Source: Gottschalkia acidurici 9a
GTDB taxonomy: Bacteria > Bacillota > Clostridia > Tissierellales > Gottschalkiaceae
Direction of reading: 5' to 3'
Assembly: GCF_000299355.1 (NCBI RefSeq)
Contig: NC_018664.1
Coordinates: 310,001 to 374,000, forward strand
DNA: 64,000 bases
The position numbers and the translations under genes are program-made. The notes under the pieces were generated by a model that ran no database searches, had not been told where the DNA came from, and worked only from the letters and a program-made list of their open reading frames with translations. This document shows positions 12,027-21,545 of the stretch, in pieces. The stretch's first letter is position 1. Every line of letters begins with the position of its first letter.

Positions 12027-12068
12027 TTTATTTTAAGGAATAATAATATTTATACAATTATGAATAAT

Positions 12069-12107
12069 ATTCTGTCTGTTGTCTAATAATTAGATGATAG
12101 ACAGAAT
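12069..12107 (+). other. Intergenic hairpin between formimidoyltransferase and fhs
   Basis: ATTCTGTCT (12069-12077) pairs with AGACAGAAT (12099-12107), and an inner TCTA/TAGA pairing adds to the stem. It is followed by A residues, not T, so it is not a plus-strand terminator. It may stabilise or process a shared mRNA. Confidence 0.5.
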
Positions 12108-12149
12108 AAAAACAACTATAATTCTGAACCGGGGAGGCAAAGAACAAAT

Positions 12150-13820
12150 ATGAAAACAGATATTCAAATAGCTCAAGAAGCTCAAATGAAACATATTAAA
12201 GATGTTGCTGAATTAATAGATATACATGAGGATGATTTAGAGTTATATGGTAAATATAAAGCTAAAGTATCTTTAGACGTTTTAGATCAATTAAAAGATA
12301 AGCCAGACGGAAAATTAGTATTAGTTACAGCTATAAACCCAACTCCAGCAGGAGAAGGAAAAACTACTACTAACATCGGATTATCAATGGGACTTAACAA
12401 ATTAGGTAAGAAAACTAGTACAGCACTTAGAGAGCCATCATTAGGACCAAGCTTTGGTGTTAAAGGTGGAGCTGCTGGTGGTGGATATGCTCAAGTTGTT
12501 CCAATGGCAGACATAAACCTTCACTTTACAGGAGACTTCCATGCTATAACTTCAGCACACAGCTTATTAGCTGCATTAGTGGACAACCACTTACATCATG
12601 GAAACGCTCTTAGAATCGATACTAACAGAATAGTATGGAAAAGAGTAGTAGACATGAACGACCGTGCACTAAGAAAAATAGTTGTTGGTTTAGGTGGAAA
12701 AGCTCAAGGTATAACTAGAGAAGACGGATTTGACATAACTGTTGCATCTGAGATAATGGCTATACTTTGTTTAGCTAATGATAGAGAAGACCTAAAAGAA
12801 AGATTAGGAAACATGGTTGTAGCTTACAACGTAGATGGAGATGCAGTAAGAGCTAAAGATTTAGAAGCTCAAGGTGCACTTACATTAATACTTAAAGATG
12901 CTATAAACCCTAATATAGTACAAACATTAGAAAATACACCAGCATTCATACACGGTGGACCATTCGCAAACATTGCACATGGTTGTAACTCTGTATTAGC
13001 TACTAAATTAGCTCTTAAAACTGGAGATTATGCAGTTACAGAAGCTGGATTTGGAGCTGACTTAGGAGCTGAAAAGTTCTTCGATATTAAGTGTAGATAT
13101 GCAGGTTTAAACCCAGACGTTGCAGTAATAGTTGCAACTGTAAGAGCATTAAAAATGCACGGTGGAGTAGCTAAAGAAGATCTAGGAACTGAAAACTTAG
13201 ATGCATTAGCAAAAGGTATGACAAACTTAGAAAGACATATAGAAAACGTAGCTAAATTTGGTGTACCATCAGTAGTAGCTATAAACGCATTCCCAACTGA
13301 TACTGAAGCTGAAAAGCAATTAGTATTCGATAAGTGTAAAGAAATGGGAGTAGACGTTGCTATATCTGACGTATTCGCTAAAGGTGGAGACGGTGGAGTT
13401 GAATTAGCTCAAAAAGTAATCGATGTTTGTGAAAACAAAAAATCAGACTTCAAAGTGCTTTACGATGTAGAAGAGTCAATACCAGAAAAAATAACTAAAA
13501 TAGCTAAAGAAATATACAGAGCTGACAAAGTTAACTTCTCTAAAGCAGCTAAAAAACAAATAGCTGAATTAGAAAAATTAGGATTAGACAAACTTCCAAT
13601 CTGTATGGCTAAAACACAATACTCATTCTCTGATGACCCAGCTTTACTAGGAGCACCAGAAGGATTTGAACTTACTATAAGAGATCTTGAGTTAGCTGCA
13701 GGAGCAGGATTCATAGTAGCATTAACAGGAGATATAATGAGAATGCCAGGACTTCCAAAAGTTCCAGCTGCAAACAGAATGGACGTTCTTCCAAACGGAG
13801 AAATAATAGGATTATTCTAA
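12150..13820 (+). CDS. fhs: Formate-tetrahydrofolate ligase (10-formyl-THF synthetase)
   Basis: 556 residues, exactly the usual length. The nucleotide loop [10 protein letters not shown] is at 64-73. EPSLGPSFG, the HFTGDFHAI segment and the C-terminal [12 protein letters not shown] are conserved. It joins formate to THF using ATP, or runs in reverse to harvest ATP from 10-formyl-THF in purine and amino-acid fermenters. GGGGAGG lies well placed before the ATG. With the formimidoyltransferase upstream it forms a one-carbon module. Codon choice looks strongly biased, consistent with abundant expression. Confidence 0.98.
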   Translation: MKTDIQIAQEAQMKHIKDVAELIDIHEDDLELYGKYKAKVSLDVLDQLKDKPDGKLVLVTAINPTPAGEGKTTTNIGLSMGLNKLGKKTSTALREPSLGPSFGVKGGAAGGGYAQVVPMADINLHFTGDFHAITSAHSLLAALVDNHLHHGNALRIDTNRIVWKRVVDMNDRALRKIVVGLGGKAQGITREDGFDITVASEIMAILCLANDREDLKERLGNMVVAYNVDGDAVRAKDLEAQGALTLILKDAINPNIVQTLENTPAFIHGGPFANIAHGCNSVLATKLALKTGDYAVTEAGFGADLGAEKFFDIKCRYAGLNPDVAVIVATVRALKMHGGVAKEDLGTENLDALAKGMTNLERHIENVAKFGVPSVVAINAFPTDTEAEKQLVFDKCKEMGVDVAISDVFAKGGDGGVELAQKVIDVCENKKSDFKVLYDVEESIPEKITKIAKEIYRADKVNFSKAAKKQIAELEKLGLDKLPICMAKTQYSFSDDPALLGAPEGFELTIRDLELAAGAGFIVALTGDIMRMPGLPKVPAANRMDVLPNGEIIGLF

Positions 13821-13847
13821 TTAATGAATTAATCTGTTAAAAATATA

Positions 13848-13888
13848 AAAAACTATCTAAGTATGCAAATATTTAGATAGTTTTTTTA
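13848..13888 (+). terminator. Terminator after fhs
   Basis: An 11-12-base-pair stem (13848-13860 with 13872-13883) leads into seven T residues. Confidence 0.88.
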
Positions 13889-13962
13889 TTAGTTTAAGCT
13901 ATTGCCATGTACATACATTAATATTAAAATAGAGATATAGATTACTTGAGGAGTTGAGGAGA

Positions 13963-14277
13963 ATGGAGCATCATTCAAAAATTAAAGATGAATATATAGA
14001 TGAACTGTTTGAAGGTATATTGAAATTAAAAAATATAGATGATTGTTACAGGTTCTTTGAAGATGTTTGTACTATAAAGGAAATAAAATCGATTAGTCAA
14101 AGATTACAAGTAGCAAAATTACTAAAGCTTGAAAAGACTTATAATGATATAGAAGAGAAAACAGGAGCAAGTACAGCTACAATAAGTAGGGTTAATAGAG
14201 TATTAAACTATGGTGCTGAAGGCTATGATATGGTGCTTGATAGACTAGGATATAGTAAACATAAGGATAAAGATTAG
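13963..14277 (+). CDS. YerC/YecD-family TrpR-like DNA-binding protein
   Basis: 104 residues with a helix-turn-helix of the Trp-repressor superfamily. The stretch QRLQVAKLL (about 47-55) precedes the recognition segment KTGASTATISRVNRVLNYG (about 67-85). Family members are small transcriptional regulators; some act on amino-acid biosynthesis genes. The ATG at 13963 has GAGGAG (13948-13953) at nine bases. The APH-like gene starts 32 bases after the stop, so the two are probably co-transcribed. The target here is unknown. Confidence 0.85.
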   Translation: MEHHSKIKDEYIDELFEGILKLKNIDDCYRFFEDVCTIKEIKSISQRLQVAKLLKLEKTYNDIEEKTGASTATISRVNRVLNYGAEGYDMVLDRLGYSKHKDKD

Positions 14278-14308
14278 AATCCTAGATAAGAAAAGAGGTA
14301 ATTTATAG

Positions 14309-15310
14309 ATGTTAATTGATGAATTGACGAATGATATAGATATGTATTTAGGATATAGCAATCTTTTAGACGATAAACATAAGGTTATATTTCTAACAGA
14401 AAGTGAAAGTAATATAAATTTTCTAATAGATGTAGGATTGGAGAAGTACATATTTAGACTAAGCAAAAATAGTCAATTGGGATTAAAAAATCAGATAAAA
14501 TATGAATATGATGCTTTGAAAATTTTAGAGAAAAGTTATGTTACCCCAAGAACATTTTTCCTAGATGACTCCACAACCTTTTTCGACTATGGAGTACTCA
14601 TTATGCAATATATAAAGGGAAGACGATTAGAATATCAAAGAGATTTTCATGAAGTTGCAAAAACATTTGGAAAAATTCATTCTTTAAATTTAGATAAAAT
14701 AGACGTATCTAATTTTATAGTAAGAGATGATATTATTGAAGATTGTCTGGAAAAAAGTAGAATTAATCTGAAAAACTTTTTCAAATCTCCTAAAATAGAC
14801 GCTGATGTGAAGATAAAGATTAATGATTTCTTAGAATGGGGAGAAAAAAATAAGAAATGTAAGAAGTTTTTCGAAAAAGATAAATGGCAGGTTATAAATA
14901 ATACGGAGCCTCATTTAGATAACTTTATAATATCAGATAGAAATAGAAAGGCATATCTATTAGATTGGGAAAAACCAGTGATAGCAGATCCTTCTATAGA
15001 ATTATCTTATTTTCTATCACCTATAACTACAATGTGGACAGGTGATTATGCATTTTCTGAAGATGAAAAAGATGATTTCTTTAAAACTTATATAATGTAC
15101 CTAGATAAACGTGATAGGGATATAGTAGAGAGGGTAAAAATTTACACTCCATATATTTGTTTAAAAGAATTATCTAAGTTAGCTAATAGACTTTGGATAT
15201 ATGAACATGATACAGATATAAATACAGATATAAATGAATATAAAAAGCTAAAAGAATATATAAATCTAGAATTTATGGAGTATTTAACTAAAAATTATAA
15301 TCTATACTAG
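14309..15310 (+). CDS. APH/choline-kinase-like phosphotransferase family protein
   Basis: 333 residues with the aminoglycoside-phosphotransferase/choline-kinase fold. A nucleotide-lobe region lies at about 20-105 (FRLSKNSQ, the YEYDALKIL helix, MQYIKGR hinge). The catalytic-loop region reads NTEPHLDNF (about 197-205) and the metal site reads LLDWEKP (about 218-224). In typical members the loop is H-x-D-x-x-x-x-N; here it is N-T-E, so the catalytic Asp is Glu. Kinase activity is therefore uncertain, although the metal-binding Asn and Asp remain. Paired with the TrpR-like regulator upstream. Substrate unknown. Confidence 0.75.
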   Translation: MLIDELTNDIDMYLGYSNLLDDKHKVIFLTESESNINFLIDVGLEKYIFRLSKNSQLGLKNQIKYEYDALKILEKSYVTPRTFFLDDSTTFFDYGVLIMQYIKGRRLEYQRDFHEVAKTFGKIHSLNLDKIDVSNFIVRDDIIEDCLEKSRINLKNFFKSPKIDADVKIKINDFLEWGEKNKKCKKFFEKDKWQVINNTEPHLDNFIISDRNRKAYLLDWEKPVIADPSIELSYFLSPITTMWTGDYAFSEDEKDDFFKTYIMYLDKRDRDIVERVKIYTPYICLKELSKLANRLWIYEHDTDINTDINEYKKLKEYINLEFMEYLTKNYNLY

Positions 15311-15334
15311 AGTATACTTAGAATTGTATACTCT
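15309..15334 (+). terminator. Weak terminator after the APH-like gene
   Basis: AGAGTATAC (15309-15317) pairs with GTATACTCT (15326-15334), followed by a broken T-rich stretch. It may end the upstream transcript just before the efflux promoter. Confidence 0.5.
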
Positions 15335-15389
15335 TTACTTTAATTTTTAAAACATATATAATGAAATCATGACTGACTGTTCAGTCAGT
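15334..15389 (+). promoter_or_regulatory. Efflux-operon promoter with TetR-type palindromic operator
   Basis: TTTACT (15334-15339) and TATAAT (15357-15362) are 17 bases apart. The inverted repeat ACTGACTG-TT-CAGTCAGT (15372-15389) lies across the expected transcript start. A TetR-family regulator is encoded as the last gene of the same operon, so the likely circuit is autorepression of the whole pump operon. Confidence 0.85.
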
Positions 15390-15424
15390 AAATGAGACGA
15401 TAAAAAATCAAGGAGGAATATATT

Positions 15425-16585
15425 ATGAAAGCAAAGAGAGTAATAGCAATAACAGTATTAGCATTATCTTTATCTGGTTCTGTAACTTTAGCATATGCAG
15501 AACAAGATAACGTAAAAGTTGAATCATCTAAAAAGGGTGTAGTAGAGCTTACTCTTAATAAAGCTATAGAAGAAGCTCTAACTAATAATCCAACTATAGA
15601 GCAAAGCAAGCTCGGTGTTGAACAAGCACAGGTAAACTTTGAAGAGACAAGATCTCTTATGAGAAAAAATAGAAGACTTATCAATGATGATAAAGAGAGA
15701 TCTCTTGAGTATCTTAAAGGTGTAAAGCTTTTAGAAATCACGAGTGACTTTTCATTAGTGAATGCTGAAAGAAATCATAATGCTACAATTGAAAATATTA
15801 AATGTGATATAGAAGAGCAATACTTCAGATTATTACAGGCGGAGAAGTTAACAGAAATCAATAAAAATAATATAGACTTATCTAAAGAACTATACAATAT
15901 ATCGAAAAAGAAGTTAGACTTAGGTGTAACAACTAAGCAAGAAGTTCTAAGTAGTGAATTAAACCAGATAAATGCGCAAAATGATTATGATCAATCAGTA
16001 AAGAATTTAAAGAATGCTAAAATGCTATTTAATACGAAGTTAGGATATGATGTTTTACAAGATACAAAACTTACAGATGAGTTAAAATATAAAGAATTTA
16101 AAGTTGAAAGTATAGATGATGCTGTAAATAAAGCACTAGAAAACAGAAATGAAATTAAAGCAGCAGAGTTCAACTACGAATTAGAAAAGTTTAATATGGA
16201 AGTTACTAAAGGGGAATATGCAAATATAACTTATAAGTATAGAGAGCAAGAAGTAAAACTAGAAAAAGCCAAGCAATCATTTGAAGATGCTAAAAAGAAC
16301 ATAGAGATGGAAGTTAGAAGTACTTATTTAGAAATGCTTCAAAAAGAAGAAGAAATTAAAAAAGGACAAAAATCATTAGAACTAGCTAAAGAAGGATTGA
16401 GATTATCAAAATTATCTTATGAAGCAGGTGTTGGTGTTTTTACAGACTTAGAGAAGGCTCAGAATACTCTTATGCAAGCAGAACTTGGATTATATAACTC
16501 AATATTAGAATATAATCTCGCAGTTTTAAAATTTGATGAGGTAACTGGGATAGGTAGATCCATAACTAGTGCACCAAGTATATAA
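15425..16585 (+). CDS. TolC/outer-membrane-efflux-protein family protein
   Basis: 386 residues with a signal peptide (about 1-26, ending AYA) and two long coiled-coil repeats of the OEP/TolC family (about 42-200 and 215-375), including AIEEALTNNPTIEQ and the repeat equivalent DAVNKALENRNEIK. In didermic bacteria this family forms the exit duct of RND and ABC pumps. The adhesin, sortase and sporulation genes here suggest a monoderm, where such proteins are known but their role is unclear. It is the first gene of a TolC-MFP-RND-TetR operon and probably works with that pump at the cell surface. Confidence 0.85.
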   Translation: MKAKRVIAITVLALSLSGSVTLAYAEQDNVKVESSKKGVVELTLNKAIEEALTNNPTIEQSKLGVEQAQVNFEETRSLMRKNRRLINDDKERSLEYLKGVKLLEITSDFSLVNAERNHNATIENIKCDIEEQYFRLLQAEKLTEINKNNIDLSKELYNISKKKLDLGVTTKQEVLSSELNQINAQNDYDQSVKNLKNAKMLFNTKLGYDVLQDTKLTDELKYKEFKVESIDDAVNKALENRNEIKAAEFNYELEKFNMEVTKGEYANITYKYREQEVKLEKAKQSFEDAKKNIEMEVRSTYLEMLQKEEEIKKGQKSLELAKEGLRLSKLSYEAGVGVFTDLEKAQNTLMQAELGLYNSILEYNLAVLKFDEVTGIGRSITSAPSI

Positions 16586-16622
16586 CATTTAGAACAATAA
16601 ACTAAGCAAGGGGGAACAAAAT

Positions 16623-17756
16623 TTGAAGAGAATTGTATCGCTGATTCTGATAATAGCTTTAACTATGGGAATCCTATCTGGATGCAAAGAAAAAGCAAAA
16701 AAAACTAGTAGTGAAGCTGTTGAGCAGGAAAAATACATACCAGTTAATGTGGAAAATGTAGATGCTAGAACAATATCAGAAAAAACCACCTTTAGTGGTA
16801 AAATCATTCCTAATAAAGAAGTAATGGTGTTTCCTAAGATACCAGGAAAAGTTACTAGTTTGAATGCTGAGGTTGGTAAAACCGTAAGTGCGGGTTCAGT
16901 GCTTTTCACAATAGAGCAAGATGATATACAAAAACAAGTTGATCAAGCTAAGAAGTCAGTAGACATAGCATGGTCTAATTATGAAAAAGCTAAAGAACAA
17001 ATAGACAACGCAAAAGTAAACTTTGAGAGAACGAAAGAGCTTTATGAAGAGGGAGCTATACCTAAATCACAATATGAGCAAGCAGAACTTGCAGCTTCTG
17101 ACTCTACATTAAATACTATTAGGATTCAGTGTGAACAAGCAGAACTCGCATATAATCAGGCATTGGACTCTTTAAAAGATACAACGACGGTGGCTTCTAT
17201 TGGTGGAGTGGTTTCAGCAGTAAATATAAATCAAGGTGAGATGGCATCAGGGGCACAACCAGCAGTGACTATAGTAGACGTTAGTAAACTATATGTTCAA
17301 ATAGATGTACCTGAAAATATCATAAGTAAAGTATCTGTAGGACAAAAGGTGGACATAGAGGTTCCATCATCAGCTGAGAAAAAGTTAACTGGTGTAATTG
17401 AAGTAGTAAGTCCTACTACAGACCCTAGAACTCAACTATATCAAGTAAAAGTTCTTATAAATAATGATGGTAAAGCTATAAAGTCAGGGATGTTTGCTAA
17501 AGTATCTTTAAACACTTATTCCAAAGTAAATGTTACTGCAGTAAAGAGTGATGCAGTATTAGAAGATGGCGGAAAAACTTACGTATACTTACTTCAAGAC
17601 AATAAAGCTGTAAGAAGAGATGTAAAAGTGGGATTTGATACAGGAGAATATATTGAAGTGGTAGAAGGACTTAAAAAAGGAGAGACTATCATAACAAAAG
17701 GGCAACAATACGTGGAAAATGGCTCTAAAGTAAAAGTCATTAGGGGTGAGGAATAA
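16623..17756 (+). CDS. RND efflux membrane-fusion (periplasmic adaptor) lipoprotein
   Basis: 377 residues. A lipoprotein signal with lipobox LSGC (lipidated Cys near 21) is followed by the HlyD/AcrA layout: barrel-sandwich half-motif (VMVFPKIPGKV), helical hairpin (about 95-185), second lipoyl half (TVASIGGVVSAVNINQG) and beta-barrel/membrane-proximal domains. It links the RND pump to the outer part of the system. The start is TTG at 16623 behind AAGGGGG. The stop overlaps the RND start by one base (TAATG), pointing to coupled translation. Confidence 0.92.
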   Translation: MKRIVSLILIIALTMGILSGCKEKAKKTSSEAVEQEKYIPVNVENVDARTISEKTTFSGKIIPNKEVMVFPKIPGKVTSLNAEVGKTVSAGSVLFTIEQDDIQKQVDQAKKSVDIAWSNYEKAKEQIDNAKVNFERTKELYEEGAIPKSQYEQAELAASDSTLNTIRIQCEQAELAYNQALDSLKDTTTVASIGGVVSAVNINQGEMASGAQPAVTIVDVSKLYVQIDVPENIISKVSVGQKVDIEVPSSAEKKLTGVIEVVSPTTDPRTQLYQVKVLINNDGKAIKSGMFAKVSLNTYSKVNVTAVKSDAVLEDGGKTYVYLLQDNKAVRRDVKVGFDTGEYIEVVEGLKKGETIITKGQQYVENGSKVKVIRGEE

Positions 17757-20700
17757 TGAATTTATCTAAGATATCAGTTAATAAACCAGTAACTACTATA
17801 ATGGTTGCCCTAATTGTAGTGATTCTTGGAGCTATATCTTTATCAAGATTACCTATAGATTTACTTCCTGAAATGGACATCCCTGTAAGTGTTGTAATGA
17901 CTACATATGAAGGTGTTGGACCTCAAGAAATAGAAGAGCTCATTACTAAACCTCTAGAGAACTCAGTATCTACAGTGTCTAATATAAAGCAAGTAAGCTC
18001 TACATCTTCAGAGGGAGCTTCAATTATCATAGCAGAATTTACTCAAGGCACGGACATGGATTTTGCAGCATTAGAAATGAGAGAAAAGATTGACTTAGTA
18101 AAAGGATTTTTACCACAAGATGCTAAAGATCCAATGGTTATTAAAGTCGATCCTAACTCTATGCCAGTATTACAACTTGCTATTACAGGTAATGAAGACT
18201 TATCTGAGTTACAGACTATAGGTGAAGATACTATACAGCCTAGACTAGAAAGGATTGCAGGGGTTGCATCTGTAAGTATATCAGGTGGATATGAGAATCA
18301 GATAGAGATAATCGTAAATGAAGAAAGATTAAAAGGATATGGATTATCAATAGATAGTATATCTCAAGTTTTAAGAGCAGAGAACTTGAACTTACCGGGT
18401 GGAGAAGTGACGAAGGGTTCTCAGAAGCTTACGATTAGAACTAAAGGACAGTTCACTTCTTTAGATGAGATAAAAAATCTTTCTATTCCATTGTCAAGTG
18501 GTGGAGTAGTAGCTTTAAAAGATGTTTCTGAAGTAAATATGACTTACAAAGATATTAGTTCAATAGTTAAATCTGATGGTAAAAGAAGTATGAGTGTCTC
18601 AATACAAAAACAATCAGGAACTAATACTGTAAAAGTAGTAGAAGCTATACATGATGAAATAAAGAAACTTCAAAAAGATCTACCGGGTGTGAAAATAGAT
18701 GTAGTTATGGATCAGTCAGTTTATATAAAAGATTCAATTAACAATGTAGTTGATAATGCTATATCTGGTGCTGTATTAGCTGTAGCTATACTATATTTAT
18801 TTTTAAGAAACGTTAGATCAACGCTTGTAGTTGCTACATCAATACCTATGTCTATAATATGTACTTTCATACTTATGTACTTTAATGGTATAACTCTTAA
18901 CCTAATGACCTTAGGGGGACTAGTATTAGGGATAGGTATGCTAGTTGACAATGCTATAGTTGTTCTTGAGAATATATATAGATTCAGAGAAGAGGGACAT
19001 TCAAAGATAGAAGCAGCAGTGAAAGGTGCTGGCGAAGTTGGCATGGCAGTAATTGCATCAACTTTAACAACACTGGCAGTATTTCTTCCAATTGCCTTTG
19101 TGGATGGTATGGCAGCTGTTATGTTTAAAGAACTTGCGCTAACTATAAGTATGTCTTTAATAGCATCACTATTAGTATCGATAACTATAGTTCCGATGTT
19201 ATCATCAAAGTTACTAGAAATTGATGAAACAAAAGAAAAAAAACGTCGTGGAATATTTAAAATATTAGGAATATTTGATTTCTTCCATGATATATTTGAT
19301 AAGGTATTTGAAAAGGTAGAAAATATTTATAAGAGAATATTAAGATGGGCATTAAACCATAGAAAATCAACAATATTGATTGCATTAGGAATATTCCTAG
19401 GAACTATATCTTTGATTCCAGCTATAGGTATGGAGTTTTTTCCTAACATGGATCAAGGTGAATTTACGATAAATGTAAAATTACCAGAAGGGTCTGAACT
19501 GGATAAGACTGATAATATAGTACAGCAAATTGAAGGTCATCTTGAGAAAATAAAAGAAATAGATGCTATATTCTCTAGTGTAGGATCTTCCGGAAATCAA
19601 ATGCAAATGGGAAGTAATGGATCTAATAATGGAACTATTAATGTAAGATTGAAAGATTTAAAAGATAGAAATAGGTCTGTAGATCAGGTAGCTGATGAAG
19701 CTAGAAATTTTGTTAAAGATATACCTGGAGCAGAAATAAGCGTTCAAGTAAGTTCTATGACTTCAGGATTTGGTGGAGGAAGTCCTGTTAATATAAAAAT
19801 TAAAGGAGACAACTTAGACAAGCTTGAAATAATTGGAGAAGATGTAAAGGAAATAGTAGAATCTGTTGAAGGAACTAGAGAAGTTAAAAGTAGTATGGAA
19901 GAAGGAATACCAGAAGTTCAAATAGTAGTTAATAGAGAAAATGCTTCGCATTACGGACTAACAGCAGCACAAATTGCGTCATCAGTAAAAGGAAATATAT
20001 CAGGACAATTAGCTACAAGATACAAATTAAATGAAGAGGAAATAGATGTATTTATAAAAGGGGACAGTATATATAAAGAGAGTATATCAAATTTAAGACA
20101 GTCATCTATAAATACACCACTTGGAATAACTATTCCTCTAGAGCAAGTTGCTAATGTAGTAATAGAAAAAGGTCCTATTACTATAGATAGAGAATCACAA
20201 GTAAGAACAATAAGTGTTTCAAGTCAAATAGTAGATAGAGATTTAGGAAGTATAACGAATGATATAGAAGAAAAACTATCAAAATATGATATGCCAGAAG
20301 GGTATACTTATGAATCGGGTGGAGAAAATAAAGAAATGATGGAATCATTTAAAAGTCTATTGTTAGCTTTACTTCTTGCACTTGTGCTAGTATACATGGT
20401 TATTGCTTCACAGTTTGAATCATTATTACATCCGTTTACTATAATGCTATCAGTACCACTTGCTTTTTCAGGTGGAGCTCTGGGGCTATTTGTAACTGGA
20501 AGATCTTTAAGTGTTCCAGCATTTATAGGGGTAATTACACTAGCCGGTGTAGTTGTTAATAATGCGATAGTTCTAATTGACTATATTGAAATTAGAAGAA
20601 AAAGTGGAGAGGAAAGACAAGAAGCCATTATAAATGCAGGGCCAATAAGACTTAGACCTATACTTATGACTACATTAACAACTGTTCTTGGTCTTATTCC

Positions 20701-20884
20701 AATGGCTTTAGGTATAGGAGATGGGGCTGAAGCAATGGCTCCAATGGCAACAGTAGTTGTAGGAGGATTAACTTTATCTACAGTTTTAACACTTGTATTT
20801 GTACCTGTTATGTATACTATGTTTGATGACTTAACTAAATTTATAAAAAGAAAGATATTTAGAAACAAGACAGTAGAAGCTTAG
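17756..20884 (+). CDS. RND-family efflux transporter (AcrB/SwrC-like)
   Basis: 1042 residues, full length for the family. The N-terminal membrane helix with VNKPVTTIM and the LPIDLLPEMDIP motif, two large extracytoplasmic loops, and two sets of membrane helices (around 335-490 and 860-1025) with GMLVDNAIVVLENI and GVVVNNAIVLIDYI are all present. It uses the proton gradient to expel hydrophobic compounds. In monoderm Firmicutes the relatives are SwrC/YerP, which export surfactants. Here it is encoded with a TolC-family protein and a lipoprotein adaptor. Confidence 0.96.
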   Translation: MNLSKISVNKPVTTIMVALIVVILGAISLSRLPIDLLPEMDIPVSVVMTTYEGVGPQEIEELITKPLENSVSTVSNIKQVSSTSSEGASIIIAEFTQGTDMDFAALEMREKIDLVKGFLPQDAKDPMVIKVDPNSMPVLQLAITGNEDLSELQTIGEDTIQPRLERIAGVASVSISGGYENQIEIIVNEERLKGYGLSIDSISQVLRAENLNLPGGEVTKGSQKLTIRTKGQFTSLDEIKNLSIPLSSGGVVALKDVSEVNMTYKDISSIVKSDGKRSMSVSIQKQSGTNTVKVVEAIHDEIKKLQKDLPGVKIDVVMDQSVYIKDSINNVVDNAISGAVLAVAILYLFLRNVRSTLVVATSIPMSIICTFILMYFNGITLNLMTLGGLVLGIGMLVDNAIVVLENIYRFREEGHSKIEAAVKGAGEVGMAVIASTLTTLAVFLPIAFVDGMAAVMFKELALTISMSLIASLLVSITIVPMLSSKLLEIDETKEKKRRGIFKILGIFDFFHDIFDKVFEKVENIYKRILRWALNHRKSTILIALGIFLGTISLIPAIGMEFFPNMDQGEFTINVKLPEGSELDKTDNIVQQIEGHLEKIKEIDAIFSSVGSSGNQMQMGSNGSNNGTINVRLKDLKDRNRSVDQVADEARNFVKDIPGAEISVQVSSMTSGFGGGSPVNIKIKGDNLDKLEIIGEDVKEIVESVEGTREVKSSMEEGIPEVQIVVNRENASHYGLTAAQIASSVKGNISGQLATRYKLNEEEIDVFIKGDSIYKESISNLRQSSINTPLGITIPLEQVANVVIEKGPITIDRESQVRTISVSSQIVDRDLGSITNDIEEKLSKYDMPEGYTYESGGENKEMMESFKSLLLALLLALVLVYMVIASQFESLLHPFTIMLSVPLAFSGGALGLFVTGRSLSVPAFIGVITLAGVVVNNAIVLIDYIEIRRKSGEERQEAIINAGPIRLRPILMTTLTTVLGLIPMALGIGDGAEAMAPMATVVVGGLTLSTVLTLVFVPVMYTMFDDLTKFIKRKIFRNKTVEA

Positions 20885-20900
20885 AGAGGGTGACCAATAT

Positions 20901-21482
20901 ATGTCTAATATAAAAGATAAAAGAAGCAGTATACTACAGGCATGTATTAAAGTATTCTCTCAAAAAGGATATCATAAGGCTACCATTGAGGATATCGCAA
21001 ATGAAGCTGGTATAGGAAAAGGAACAGTTTATTTATATTTTTCAAGTAAAAAAGAATTATTTGAACAAATGATAGAATACTCTTTAGACAGATACTACAG
21101 TGGTATAAATGAAATATTACTAAAAGATATAACCATAAGAGAAAGATTAATAGAATTAGCAAAATTCCATCATAAATATTTATTGCAATATATTAATTTA
21201 GCTCATACAATGATTGGTCAATCAAGTCCAATATCTTCGGATAAAATAAAGTCTATGGCTAATATTAAAAGAGAGAGATTAAAAAATCTTTTATATAAGT
21301 TTATAGATGATGGTATTGCAAGCGGAGATATCAGAAGTGATATAAATAAAGAAATTGCATGGATATCTATTATGTCAACAATAAATCAATACTATGTAGA
21401 TAAATTAAACTATAACAAAGAGTATTCAAGTGATATTGATCCTGTACAATTAGCAGACTTTTTAATGAAGTCAATATCCTAA
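20901..21482 (+). CDS. TetR/AcrR-family transcriptional regulator
   Basis: 193 residues. The N-terminal TetR helix-turn-helix (about 8-55: ILQACIKVFSQKGYHKATIEDIA, then GTVYLYFSSKKELFEQM) is clear; the C-terminal ligand domain is divergent as usual. It starts 16 bases after the RND gene, preceded by AGAGAGGGTGA. The likely operator is the palindrome at 15372-15389 in front of the operon, giving ligand-relieved repression. Confidence 0.93.
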   Translation: MSNIKDKRSSILQACIKVFSQKGYHKATIEDIANEAGIGKGTVYLYFSSKKELFEQMIEYSLDRYYSGINEILLKDITIRERLIELAKFHHKYLLQYINLAHTMIGQSSPISSDKIKSMANIKRERLKNLLYKFIDDGIASGDIRSDINKEIAWISIMSTINQYYVDKLNYNKEYSSDIDPVQLADFLMKSIS

Positions 21483-21488
21483 AATAGA

Positions 21489-21525
21489 AAATAAGTCTCC
21501 GCAGTAAAAACGGAGACTTATTTTT
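21489..21525. terminator. Bidirectional terminator between tetR and yidC-like genes
   Basis: A perfect 13-base-pair stem (21489-21501 with 21511-21523) has T-rich flanks on the plus strand and A-rich flanks upstream, so it can serve both converging genes. Confidence 0.88.
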
Positions 21526-21545
21526 ATTTAATGCTATATAGAAAA

